From assembly GCA_036498945.1 (NCBI GenBank), contig DASYEQ010000150.1, positions 4,719 to 68,718 on the forward strand: 64,000 nt of DNA. Reading direction: 5' to 3'. A program made the translations under genes and the position numbers. The notes below the pieces were generated by a model. It ran no database searches. It was not told the origin of the DNA and saw only the letters and a program-made list of their open reading frames with translations. Every line of letters starts with the position of its first letter. Positions within the stretch are counted from its first letter, which is position 1. This document shows, one piece after another, positions 43,149-51,498 of the stretch. The stretch is from JAQGMJ01 sp036498945 (lineage in GTDB: Bacteria; Pseudomonadota; Gammaproteobacteria; Burkholderiales; JAEUOS01).

Positions 43149-43949
43149 ATGAGCGAGATGGACAATAGCAATCCCTATGCGTCTCCTAACGCCAACGTCG
43201 CCCGCGACCCCGGCCAGCAGGAGATGGGCACCCTGATCGAAGGCGGCCGCTCGGTCGATTCCGGGCGCGGCGCGGCCTGGATCAGCGAAGGCTTCCAGAT
43301 GTTCATGAAGGCGCCCGGCATGTGGATAGTGGTGGTGCTGGTCTACATGGTGATGGCCTTTGTGGTCAGCCTGATTCCCTTCCTCGGCAGCATCGCGATG
43401 GCCCTCCTGGGCCCGGTGTTCGGCGCCGGCATGCTGCTCGGCTGCCAGGCGCTGGACCGCGGCGAGCCGCTGGAGATCGGCCACCTGTTCGCCGGCTTCA
43501 AGGAGAACGTCGGGCAACTGGTGCTGGTGGGCCTGCTCGCCTTCGTCGCCATCTTCGTGGTGGCGATGGTGGCCGGCGTGATCATGGGCATCATGGGCGG
43601 CGCCGGCCTGTTTGCCATGATGGCGGGCGGGCACACCGCAGCCGGCGGGCTGGCCTTTGTCGGCGTGGCCATCGCCGGGCTGGTCTTCCTTGCCTTGATG
43701 GTTCCCGTCAGCATGGCCGCCTGGTATGCCCCGGCACTGGTGGTGTTCCACCAGCAGGATGCGATCGCCGCCCTGAAACAGAGCTTCGCGGGCTGCATGA
43801 AGAACATCGTGCCGTTCCTGATTTGGGGCGTGATCGCCTTCGTGCTGTCGATCGTCGCGGCGATTCCGTTCGGCCTGGGTTTCCTGGTGCTGGGCCCGGT
43901 GTTGCTGGGCAGCCTGTACTACTCCTATCGCGAGATTTTCTGCGCGTAG
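43149..43949 (+). CDS. BPSS1780-like multi-pass membrane protein
   Basis: The 266-residue protein begins with NSNPYASPNANV, then has about five to six membrane segments (e.g. MWIVVVLVYMVMAFVVSLIPF and LVLVGLLAFVAIFVVAMVAGVIMG), with Gly/Ala-rich helices, and ends LGSLYYSYREIFCA. It resembles the BPSS1780 family of betaproteobacterial membrane proteins of unknown role. The ATG at 43149 follows AAGGAG; long in-frame sequence upstream is rejected. The 289-base spacer before it shows no gene. Confidence 0.78.
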   Translation: MSEMDNSNPYASPNANVARDPGQQEMGTLIEGGRSVDSGRGAAWISEGFQMFMKAPGMWIVVVLVYMVMAFVVSLIPFLGSIAMALLGPVFGAGMLLGCQALDRGEPLEIGHLFAGFKENVGQLVLVGLLAFVAIFVVAMVAGVIMGIMGGAGLFAMMAGGHTAAGGLAFVGVAIAGLVFLALMVPVSMAAWYAPALVVFHQQDAIAALKQSFAGCMKNIVPFLIWGVIAFVLSIVAAIPFGLGFLVLGPVLLGSLYYSYREIFCA

Positions 43950-43958
43950 GCCGGTAGG

Positions 43959-43984
43959 GCGGCCGCGGGTGTTCCCGCGGCCGC
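43959..43984 (+). terminator. Strong GC-only hairpin after the BPSS1780-like gene
   Basis: Perfect 11-base arms GCGGCCGCGGG and CCCGCGGCCGC around TGTT, 10 bases after the stop. There is no T-run, so termination would need Rho or stalling. Confidence 0.45.
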
Positions 43985-44033
43985 AACCGTTCGGGGGCCC
44001 GCCCGCGAACGGCAGGTAGGGAAGGAAGGGGCG

Positions 44034-44819
44034 ATGCAAGGCTGGCGTGTCGGCATGTCATTGCTGTGTCTTCTGGCGTTGCCGGTGCTGGCGCGCGCCG
44101 CCCCCGTGCTCGACCTGCCGCAATATTCCGCGATTGATCGCGATGCGCTGGAGCGCTACGCCGGCCGCACATTGAATCGCCAGGAGTCGCGGGCGCGCGC
44201 CGCCGGGGAACTCGGCTGCGTGCGCTATTGCGCGATGATCGGGCGCGCCTTCGCGCGCATTTCGCGCGCCGCGCGCGAACAGGGCGAGCCCGCCGGCGGC
44301 CCGGTGCACTGGGAGATGGTGATCACCACCACGCGCGGCGAGGCGGCCCTGAGCCTGCCCGGCGGGCACCTGCTGATCTCCGAGGGCATGATCGCCGAGT
44401 TGCGCCTGACCGAAGCCGAAGTCGCCTTCATCCTGGCGCACGAAGCCGCGCACGTGCTGCTGCAGCATGAGGCGCAGGCGCTCGACTTCCTGCAGGCCAC
44501 GATGACGCCGCGCGGCGTGCGGCGCTCGGTGTGGGACCTGTACGCCGAACTGGACTACGACACCGGCGCGCTGCTGCGCCTGCAAAGCCTGATGCAGCAA
44601 AGCGAGCTCGACGCCGATTTCGCCGGCATGCTGCTGGGCGCGCAGGCGGGCTACGACCCGGCGGCGATGATCAGCGCATTGTCCAAGCTGGCCGCCGGCG
44701 AGCAAAGGCGCGCCGGCATCGTGCGGACGCACCCGGCCTGGGTGCAGCGCCTGGCCGCGGCGAAAAAGGCGCTGCCGATGGCCGGGCGCCTGTTCGACGT
44801 CACCACCGCCGGGCACTGA
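44034..44819 (+). CDS. M48 family zinc metalloprotease, secreted
   Basis: The 261-residue protein has a signal peptide (to ARA), the zinc motif HEAAH (residues 136-140) and the third ligand Glu in SELDADFAGM. It is a BepA/LoiP-like periplasmic protease domain without TPR repeats, so it may clear misfolded envelope proteins. GGAAGGGGC precedes the ATG. Confidence 0.85.
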   Translation: MQGWRVGMSLLCLLALPVLARAAPVLDLPQYSAIDRDALERYAGRTLNRQESRARAAGELGCVRYCAMIGRAFARISRAAREQGEPAGGPVHWEMVITTTRGEAALSLPGGHLLISEGMIAELRLTEAEVAFILAHEAAHVLLQHEAQALDFLQATMTPRGVRRSVWDLYAELDYDTGALLRLQSLMQQSELDADFAGMLLGAQAGYDPAAMISALSKLAAGEQRRAGIVRTHPAWVQRLAAAKKALPMAGRLFDVTTAGH

Positions 44820-44928
44820 GGCGCCGCGCTGCAATACGGCGCGGCACGACGCGAGCGCCGCGCAATCGGGCAGGCGGCATGCTATGTTGCGCGCATCCCG
44901 GCCGCGCCGGCTTCCGCACGCTTGAACC

Positions 44929-45735
44929 ATGACCGAGATCGAAATCCGCCGCGACATTCCCTTCACCGACGGCGCCGCCGCCGATGCCTACCTCCCCGCC
45001 GGCCCCGGCCCGCATCCCGCGCTGCTGGCGATCCACGGCGGCGCCTGGCAGCGCGGCGACAAGAGTTTCTACGCCCACATGGGGCCGCATTTCGCCCGCC
45101 GCGGCATCGCCGTGTTCGCCATCAACTACCGCCTCACCACCGCGGCCGCGCCCTCGTATCCGCAAACCCCGCGCGACGTGCTGGCGGCGCTGGCGTATCT
45201 GAAGCGCGAAGCCGCCGGCCTGCGCATCGATCCCGCGCGCGTCGGCGCCATCGGCGACTCCGCCGGCGCGCACCTGGCTTCGCTGGCCGCGCTCGATGGC
45301 GCCGCCTATGCGGCGGGAGCCGAGTTCGTCCAGCCGAAACTCTGCGTCGGCATCTATGGTGTCTACGACATGGCCGCGCAATGGCTGCACGACCAGATAC
45401 ACCGCGCCGGCGACAACATCGCGCAAAAATTCCTGGGCGCCGCCCTCTACGAAGATCGCCGGCGTTTTTTCGACGCCTCGCCGCTGTCGCATGCCATTAC
45501 CGCGCGCAACCAGACGCCTTTCTTCCTCGCCTGGGGCACCGAAGACGACATCGTCGATTGCGAGACCCAGTCCAAAGCCTTTCTCACCGCGCTGAAGCAG
45601 GCCGGCTTTTTCGTGCGCACCTTCGTGCTGCCGGGCGCGCCGCATTTCTGGGCTTCCGATCCGCTCGATGCCGGCACCGGCTACGCCGCGCGTTTCGTCG
45701 CCGCGCTCGAACCTTTCCTGCGCGAGCGGCTGTAA
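44929..45735 (+). CDS. Alpha/beta hydrolase (HSL/carboxylesterase family)
   Basis: The 268-residue esterase has the oxyanion motif HGGAW (residues 36-40) and the nucleophile Ser111 in GDSAG. The triad is likely completed by the Asp of TEDD (AWGTEDDIVD) and the His of GAPHFW. It is a cytoplasmic carboxylesterase of the hormone-sensitive lipase type. Substrate unknown. It is not clearly in an operon. Confidence 0.87.
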   Translation: MTEIEIRRDIPFTDGAAADAYLPAGPGPHPALLAIHGGAWQRGDKSFYAHMGPHFARRGIAVFAINYRLTTAAAPSYPQTPRDVLAALAYLKREAAGLRIDPARVGAIGDSAGAHLASLAALDGAAYAAGAEFVQPKLCVGIYGVYDMAAQWLHDQIHRAGDNIAQKFLGAALYEDRRRFFDASPLSHAITARNQTPFFLAWGTEDDIVDCETQSKAFLTALKQAGFFVRTFVLPGAPHFWASDPLDAGTGYAARFVAALEPFLRERL

Positions 45736-45740
45736 CACTG

Positions 45741-45783
45741 CCGCCGCTCATGGCCGCTCATGGCCGCTCATGGCCGCGCATGG
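45741..45783. repeat. 10-base tandem repeat
   Basis: The unit CCGCTCATGG (as read, GCTCATGGCC in register) repeats three to four times, with a last degenerate copy, in the spacer after the esterase gene. It may arise from slippage; no function seen. Confidence 0.6.
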
Positions 45784-45863
45784 CAGATCCGGCCGCGCGG
45801 TGGCTCCGCTCGACCACCCTGCGGTGGGCGCGCGCATCATCAGCGGTCCGTGCGCCTCCGCGC

Positions 45864-46868
45864 CTACAGCTTGAGCTTGAACAGGCGCATCGCGTTACCG
45901 CGCCCGATCTGCAGGCGCTCGGCTTCGCTCAACTGCGCGCGGTCCAGCCAGTCGCCGCCTTCCACCATGTCCATCCACGGATGGTCGGAAGAAAAGCACA
46001 CGCGGTCCAGCCCGACGATGTCGGCCACGTGCATCGTCGCCCGGGTGTCGAAAAAGCCGGCGGTGGTGTAGACGAAGTTCGACTTGAGGTAGCCGTACAT
46101 GTCCTTTTTCAGCGTGCTCTTCGGCACCTTTTGCGTGTAGGTCTTGGAGATGCGCCACTGGTAGGCGGGCAGCGCCTCGCCCAGGTGGCCCAGCGCAATG
46201 GTGAGCTTCGGAAAGCGGTCGAACACGCCGCTGGTGATCATGCGCAGCGCGTGGGTCGAGCATTCGACCAGGAAGGCCCAGCCGGCGGCGAGCAGCTCGG
46301 GGTGGCCCTGGAACATCATCTGCTGGCTGGCGAGCGGGTTGCGCGGATGCAGGTAGATCGGCAGGTCCAGCGCCTGCGCGCGCTCCCACAGCACGTCGTA
46401 GCGCGGATCGTCGAGATAAACCACGCTCTGCGCATCGCCAAGGTTGGAAAAGCTGTTGATCAGCGCGCCGTGAAAGCCGTATTGCGTGACGCAGCGCTCA
46501 AGCTCCGCGGCGGCAGCCTCTGGATCCTGCGTCGGCAGCGCGGCAAAGCCGCCCAGGCGCTTCGGGTATTTGTCGATGATGGCCTTCAGCTGGTCGTTCA
46601 CCGTGCGCGCCTTGCCGGCGCTCTCCGGGCCATGCAGTTCGGCCTGCAAGCCAGGCGAATTGAGCGAGAGGATGGCGTATTCGATGCGCGCCTTATCCAT
46701 CAGCGCGATGCGCTCGTCGCCCACTTCAAGCAAGTCGCGGTAGACCCGGGCCACGCTGGCCGGCGTCATGCCCGAGGGCAGGTCGCTGAATTGCGGCGTG
46801 AGGAAGTGCTCCTCGAAAGCGATTTTCCACGGGCTTTGCGTGGCAAAGCCGGGTTCGGGTGAATGCAT
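45864..46868 (-). CDS. Amidohydrolase family 2 protein (gamma-resorcylate/dihydroxybenzoate decarboxylase-like)
   Basis: The 334-residue metal-dependent enzyme has Glu19-x-His21 (AFEEHF), as in gamma-resorcylate decarboxylase, and LPIYLHPRNPL, TIALGHLGEALP and SSDHPW as later metal and catalytic positions. It probably decarboxylates a hydroxybenzoate or similar acid without cofactor. GGAGACC precedes the ATG at 46868. It is divergent from the second amidohydrolase operon at 47133 with a 264-base spacer that holds the likely promoters. Confidence 0.87.
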   Translation of the reverse strand: MHSPEPGFATQSPWKIAFEEHFLTPQFSDLPSGMTPASVARVYRDLLEVGDERIALMDKARIEYAILSLNSPGLQAELHGPESAGKARTVNDQLKAIIDKYPKRLGGFAALPTQDPEAAAAELERCVTQYGFHGALINSFSNLGDAQSVVYLDDPRYDVLWERAQALDLPIYLHPRNPLASQQMMFQGHPELLAAGWAFLVECSTHALRMITSGVFDRFPKLTIALGHLGEALPAYQWRISKTYTQKVPKSTLKKDMYGYLKSNFVYTTAGFFDTRATMHVADIVGLDRVCFSSDHPWMDMVEGGDWLDRAQLSEAERLQIGRGNAMRLFKLKL

Positions 46869-47000
46869 GTGGTCTCCGTTGCAAGGTCTGTCGCAAGCCG
46901 GCCGCCGGTGCACAACGATCGCGCCGTGACGATTCAATGATGAAAGATCGCACCCGCTTGCGGTAGGGGATATTAGCGCTCCTCGCCGGTAATGCCTTTT

Positions 47001-47028
47001 GACGGCAAGGCGGGACCGATTACTATCA
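47001..47028 (+). promoter_or_regulatory. Candidate sigma-70 promoter for the amidohydrolase-Bug operon
   Basis: TTGACG (47001-47006) and TACTAT (47023-47028) with 16-base spacing lie 104 bases before the start at 47133. Confidence 0.5.
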
Positions 47029-47132
47029 GGTATCGCCACCCCTGTTTTGCCTTCTGGGCGTAATCGCCCGCTTTTCCTAAGATGCCGGTTCGAATGCCGG
47101 GTCAAAACAAGCCGCAAGGCACGGAGACAAAC

Positions 47133-48173
47133 TTGAGCCAGACCAAGATCGACATCTACAACCACGTCATGCCGCCGGCCTACCTGGAGCTGGTGAAACA
47201 GCATGGCAAGGAACCCGGCATGATCCGCCGCGTCTCCAGCCTGCGCATGCTGTGGGACATCGATGCCCGCGCCGAGATGCTCAACCAGTGGCCCGAGGTG
47301 CAGCAGGTGCTCACACTCTCCGTGCCCTCCCCCGAAATGCTGGGCGGCCCGGAAGAGTCGCCCGCCTTTGCGCGCGTGGCCAACGACGGCATGGCGGAAT
47401 TCTGCAAGAAATATCCGCACAAGTTTCCCGCCTTCGTCGCCTCCCTGCCGATGAACAATCCGAAAGCCGCCCTCGAAGAAATGGACCGCGCGGTGAACCA
47501 GCTTGGCGCGCGCGGCATCCAGGTGCTCACCAGCGTCAACACGCGTCCGCTGGACGATCCGGACTTTTTCGCCGTCTTCGAGCGCATCACCAACCACCAC
47601 AACCTGCCGGTGTGGATGCACCCGACCCGCCCGGCCACGCGTGCCGATTATCCGGGTGAAGACAAGTCGAAGTACGAAATCTGGCAGGTGCTGGGCTGGC
47701 CGATGGAAAGCAGCGTGGCGATGTCGCGCCTGGTGTTCTCCGGCCTGCTCGACCGCCTGCCCAATCTGCGCCTGATCACCCATCACTGCGGCGGCATGCT
47801 GCCGTATTTCGCCGGCCGCGCCGAAACGCTATGGGCGCAGCTGGGCAGCCGCAGCGTCGACCCGGCCGAATCGCAGGTGCTGAAAAACCTGAAAAAAGCG
47901 CCGATCGACTACTTCAAGATGTTCTACGGCGACACCGTGCTGGGCGGCTCCAGCGCGGCCTTGCGCTGCGGCCTCGAATTCTTTGGCCCCGAGAAGGTGG
48001 TGTTCGCCAGCGACTGTCCCTTCGATCCCGAGGAAGGACCGATGTTCATCCGCGAAGGCATCGCCTCCATCGAAGCCCTGCACCTGCCGGAAGACGACAA
48101 GCGCCGCATCTACTTCGGCAACGCCATCGGCCTGCTTGGCTTGTCGAAACTCGGCGAAGGAAAAGGTCAATGA
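47133..48173 (+). CDS. Amidohydrolase family 2 protein (ACMSD-like decarboxylase)
   Basis: The 346-residue protein has the amidohydrolase-2 fold: KIDIYNHVMPPAYLELV at the start, WMHPTRPA, THHCGGMLPYFAGR, and ASDCPFDPEEG with the conserved Asp. In the first motif the usual His-x-His is Tyr-x-His, so metal binding is altered. TTG at 47133 is chosen because GGAGACAAAC stands just before it; an upstream in-frame ATG (47082) has no such site. The next gene (Bug protein) begins within its stop codon. It probably acts on a carboxylated substrate brought in with that protein. Confidence 0.85.
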   Translation: MSQTKIDIYNHVMPPAYLELVKQHGKEPGMIRRVSSLRMLWDIDARAEMLNQWPEVQQVLTLSVPSPEMLGGPEESPAFARVANDGMAEFCKKYPHKFPAFVASLPMNNPKAALEEMDRAVNQLGARGIQVLTSVNTRPLDDPDFFAVFERITNHHNLPVWMHPTRPATRADYPGEDKSKYEIWQVLGWPMESSVAMSRLVFSGLLDRLPNLRLITHHCGGMLPYFAGRAETLWAQLGSRSVDPAESQVLKNLKKAPIDYFKMFYGDTVLGGSSAALRCGLEFFGPEKVVFASDCPFDPEEGPMFIREGIASIEALHLPEDDKRRIYFGNAIGLLGLSKLGEGKGQ

Positions 48174-49153
48174 ACACCCGCCTTTCGATGCGCGCGCTAT
48201 GCGCCGCGGCGGCCGCGGTTCCGCTGATGGCCTCGATGCCGGCGCGAGCGCAGGGCGCCTACCCCGAGCGCCCCGTCACCATGGTGGTGCCCTTCACCGC
48301 CGGCAGCGGCAGCGACATCATCGCGCGCATCGTCGGCCCGCAGCTTGCGCAACGCTGGAAGCAGCCGCTGGTGGTGGACAACAAGCCCGGTGCTTCCGGC
48401 AACATCGGCGCGGAAGCGGTGGCCAAGGCGCGCCCCGACGGCTACACCCTGCTGATGGCGATCAATACCCTCACCATGGCGCCGGTGCTGACGAAGAATG
48501 CCCCCTTCGACCCCGCCGCCGACTTCGCGCCGGTGGTGAAACTCGCCACCGCCAATTTCGCGCTGGTCGCCAACCCCGCGCTGCCGGTGAACGACGCCAC
48601 CGGCCTGATCGCGCTGGCCAAAACCAGGCCCGGCAAGATCAACTACGGCACCCCGGGCAACGGCACGCCGCATCACCTGGCGATGGAACTGCTGAAGTCG
48701 CAGGCCGGCATCGACCTGCTTCACGTGCCCTACAAGGGCATTGCCGGCGCCACCACCGACCTCATCGGCGGCCAGGTGCAGGTGATGTTCGCCACCCTGC
48801 ACTCGGTGCGCCCGCAGGTGCAGGCCGGCAAGCTCAAGCTGCTGGGCATCACCGGCAGCCGCTCGCCGCTGGCGCCGGGCGTGGCCAGCTTCAAGGAACA
48901 GAACCTCGGTTTTCTCGACGCGGTGGATGCCTGGTACGGCCTGTTCGCCCCGGCGAAAACCCCGCCCGCGCTGGTGGCCAGGTTGCGCGAAGACATGCTC
49001 GCCGTGCTTGCCGTCCCGCAAGTGCGCGAGCAGATGGTGGCGCAAGGCCTGACCGTGCAGACCGGCACTTCGGAACAGCTGGGCGCCCTGGTCAAGAGCG
49101 ACCTGGCGCGCTGGCGCAAGGTGATCGCCGAGGCGAAGATCACGGCGGACTAG
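48170..49153 (+). CDS. Bug/TctC family periplasmic solute-binding protein
   Basis: The 327-residue protein has a signal peptide (to ARA), YPERPVTMVVPFTAGSGSDIIAR, GASGNIGAEAVAKARPDGYTLL and LHVPYKGIAGATTD. It is translationally coupled to the amidohydrolase gene (start overlapping its stop), so binding and breakdown of one compound are likely linked. Its stop overlaps the IclR gene end by 4 bases (CTAG). Confidence 0.92.
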   Translation: MNTRLSMRALCAAAAAVPLMASMPARAQGAYPERPVTMVVPFTAGSGSDIIARIVGPQLAQRWKQPLVVDNKPGASGNIGAEAVAKARPDGYTLLMAINTLTMAPVLTKNAPFDPAADFAPVVKLATANFALVANPALPVNDATGLIALAKTRPGKINYGTPGNGTPHHLAMELLKSQAGIDLLHVPYKGIAGATTDLIGGQVQVMFATLHSVRPQVQAGKLKLLGITGSRSPLAPGVASFKEQNLGFLDAVDAWYGLFAPAKTPPALVARLREDMLAVLAVPQVREQMVAQGLTVQTGTSEQLGALVKSDLARWRKVIAEAKITAD

Positions 49154-49992
49154 ACAGCGGGCGCCTGCCCGTCCGCGTACCTTGCGCCGGGCGCCGCCTT
49201 GTTCGCGCCGCCCAGCATCCGCGTCAGCTCGGCGGCGGCCGGCACCAAGAGGCGCCCGCACTCGTCGGCACGCGCGAGGCTCAAGCGCACGCTCGGGCCG
49301 AACACGCCGAGGGCGCCCGCCGGCTGGCCGGCGCCGTTGAAAAACGGCGCGGCGATCGCCACCGCGCCGTGGATCAATTCATTCTTGCTGGTGGCGTAAC
49401 CGCGCTTGCGGATCGCCGCGAATTCCTGCGGGTAGCGCGCCAGGTCGATGCGCTGGCCGCGGGCATACTCGCGCAATTCCGCTTCCGACAAATTCATGTG
49501 CGCCAGCACGCAGCGCCCGGAAGCGCCGCGCACCAGGCGCTCACGGTAGCCGATGCCGCGGCGAAAGCTCAACGGCTGCGGGCTCTCGATTTCCTCCAGG
49601 CAGACGCGGAACTGCCCCTCCACCACGAAGAGGGCCACCGTCTCTTCCGTCGCGCGCCACACCTTTTGCATGATGGGGCGGGCCACCGTCGCCAGGTCCA
49701 TGCTGGCCGACCAGGCGTGCGCCAGTTGCGCCACCGCCGGCCCCAGGCGAAAGCGCTGCGGCTCGCCGGAGCTGGTGAGGTAGCCGTGCTGTTCGAGAGT
49801 GGCGAGCAGGCGGTATAGCGTGGGGCGCGAAAGCTTCACCCGCTTCAGCAATTCCGCCACCGCCAGGTCGGCATCGCCCGGCGCGAAGGCCTGCAAAATC
49901 TCCAGCGCGCGCCCGACCGAGCGCACGCCTTCGGTGATTTCAGTGGTGGGCGGCGCGGCCGCTTTTCCGGCGGCGGGGGCGCGTCGGGCCAT
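49150..49992 (-). CDS. IclR family transcriptional regulator
   Basis: The 280-residue protein has an N-terminal winged helix (VRSVGRALEILQAFAPGDADLAVAELLKRVKLSRPTLYRLLATLEQHGYL) and the IclR effector domain (GYRERLVRGASGRCVLAHM, RGYATSKNELIHGAVAIAAPFF). It is divergent from the Rieske oxygenase gene with a 185-base spacer and is the likely regulator of the oxygenase operon and perhaps of the Bug/amidohydrolase operon. The effector is probably an aromatic or organic acid. Confidence 0.9.
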   Translation of the reverse strand: MARRAPAAGKAAAPPTTEITEGVRSVGRALEILQAFAPGDADLAVAELLKRVKLSRPTLYRLLATLEQHGYLTSSGEPQRFRLGPAVAQLAHAWSASMDLATVARPIMQKVWRATEETVALFVVEGQFRVCLEEIESPQPLSFRRGIGYRERLVRGASGRCVLAHMNLSEAELREYARGQRIDLARYPQEFAAIRKRGYATSKNELIHGAVAIAAPFFNGAGQPAGALGVFGPSVRLSLARADECGRLLVPAAAELTRMLGGANKAAPGARYADGQAPAV

Positions 49993-50001
49993 GGGAAAAA
50001 T

Positions 50002-50015
50002 CTCGTTGCAATGAG
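50002..50015. promoter_or_regulatory. Imperfect palindrome near the IclR start
   Basis: CTCGTTGCAATGAG is symmetric except one base pair. It lies 10 bases before the IclR start codon and could be its operator. Weak, based only on symmetry and place. Confidence 0.3.
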
Positions 50016-50177
50016 CGCGCCAGTGTAAACCAGCGCCGCCGCATCGTGTCCACCAGACGGACTCAAGTTTCAGTTTCTTATTGCCCCGCCTGCCGATGTC
50101 CGCAAGAATGGCCGCAAATATCGCCGCGCGAGAGCCCCAGGGCATCCGCCGCCGGCACGACTCTTAAGAGGCAAAGC

Positions 50178-51452
50178 ATGAACAAGGAAATGGCCGACAC
50201 CCTGGTGCGCACCGGCCCCGGCACCGCGATGGGCAACCTGATGCGCCGCTACTGGGTGCCGATCATGAAGTCGGAAGAGATCGCCGAGCCCGACGGCCCG
50301 CAGGTGCGGGTGCAGATCATGGGCGAGAAGCTGCTGGCCTTTCGCGACACCGAAGGCAAGGTCGGCCTGATCGACGAATTCTGCTCGCACCGCGGCGTGT
50401 CCCTTTTCTTCGGGCGCAACGAGGAAAACGGCATCCGCTGCTCGTACCACGGCGTCAAGTTCGACCGCAACGGCACCTGCGTGGAAGTGCCCTCGGCGCC
50501 GCAGGCCTGCAAGCACATGGGCATCAAGTCCTATCCCTGCATCGAGCAGGCCGGCATGATCTGGGCCTACATGGGCGCAAAAGAGCAGATGCCGGCGCCG
50601 CCCAACGTCGAGTGGGCCACGCTGCCGGCGGAAAACGTGTTCATCTCCAAGCGCTGGCAGGAGTGCAACTACCTGCAGGCGATGGAAGGGGGCATCGACA
50701 CCGCGCACGTCTCCTACGTGCACCGCTACGAGGTCGATACCGACCCGATGCACCAGGGCACGAAAGCGCTGGAGTACATCAAGGCCGACGGCAACGTGAT
50801 TTTCGATATCGAGAAATACGATTTCGGCCTGACGCTTTTCGGCCGCCGCAACGGCGACCCCGATTCGTACTACTGGCGCATCACCCAGTACCTCTTCCCC
50901 TGGTTCACCCTGATTCCACCCTTCGGCGACCACGCGCTGGGCGGCCACGTCTGGGTGCCGATCGACGATCACAACTGCTGGGCCTGGAGCATCAACTTCC
51001 GCCCCGACCGCGCCCTCTCGAAGGAAGAGCGCCACGAGATGGAGCAGGGCAAGGGGATTCATTGCGAGTACGAACCCGGCTCCTTCCGCACCAAGGCGAA
51101 CAGGGACAACGATTACCTGGTCGACCGCCGCGCGCAAAAGGAAAAGCGCGCCTACAGCGGCGTGTTCGGCTTTTCCGTGCAGGATGCCTCGCTGCAGGAA
51201 AGCATGGGCCCGATCCAGAACCACGCGGCCGAAAAGCTGCTGCCCACCGACAAGGGCATCGTGATGGCGCGGCGCATGCTGTACGAAGCCGCCACCGGTC
51301 TCGCCAACGAGGGCAAGGAGCCGCCGGCGCTGAAGGCCGCCATGCAGCGCGTGCGCGCCGCCGGCGTACTCCTGCCGCGCGAGGTCAAGCCGCAGGGCTG
51401 GGCCAGGGACCACATCGAGGACGGCACCGGCAAGCCCGTGTATTCGATCTGA
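50178..51452 (+). CDS. Rieske non-heme iron aromatic ring-hydroxylating oxygenase subunit (phthalate-dioxygenase type)
   Basis: The 424-residue protein has a Rieske centre with Cys69, His71, Cys88 and His91 (CSHRG, CSYHG), and the mononuclear iron motif EGGIDTAHVSYVH, with His177 and His182 as ligands and Asp174 as the bridging residue. The overall form is that of single-component-type oxygenases such as phthalate 4,5-dioxygenase. It hydroxylates or demethylates an aromatic acid with O2, needing electrons from a reductase. The stand-alone ferredoxin at 53272 is the likely donor. Next are a Bug protein, an SDR and that ferredoxin, on one strand. Confidence 0.92.
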   Translation: MNKEMADTLVRTGPGTAMGNLMRRYWVPIMKSEEIAEPDGPQVRVQIMGEKLLAFRDTEGKVGLIDEFCSHRGVSLFFGRNEENGIRCSYHGVKFDRNGTCVEVPSAPQACKHMGIKSYPCIEQAGMIWAYMGAKEQMPAPPNVEWATLPAENVFISKRWQECNYLQAMEGGIDTAHVSYVHRYEVDTDPMHQGTKALEYIKADGNVIFDIEKYDFGLTLFGRRNGDPDSYYWRITQYLFPWFTLIPPFGDHALGGHVWVPIDDHNCWAWSINFRPDRALSKEERHEMEQGKGIHCEYEPGSFRTKANRDNDYLVDRRAQKEKRAYSGVFGFSVQDASLQESMGPIQNHAAEKLLPTDKGIVMARRMLYEAATGLANEGKEPPALKAAMQRVRAAGVLLPREVKPQGWARDHIEDGTGKPVYSI

Positions 51453-51498
51453 CATCCAGTCAGGCATCACCACCAACAACAGACTCAAGGAGACTCTC

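Noticed and set aside
45864..47786. A 640-codon minus-strand reading of the first amidohydrolase extending into the divergent operon
   Set aside because: The extension is antisense to the second amidohydrolase; GGAGACC before 46868 marks the real start.
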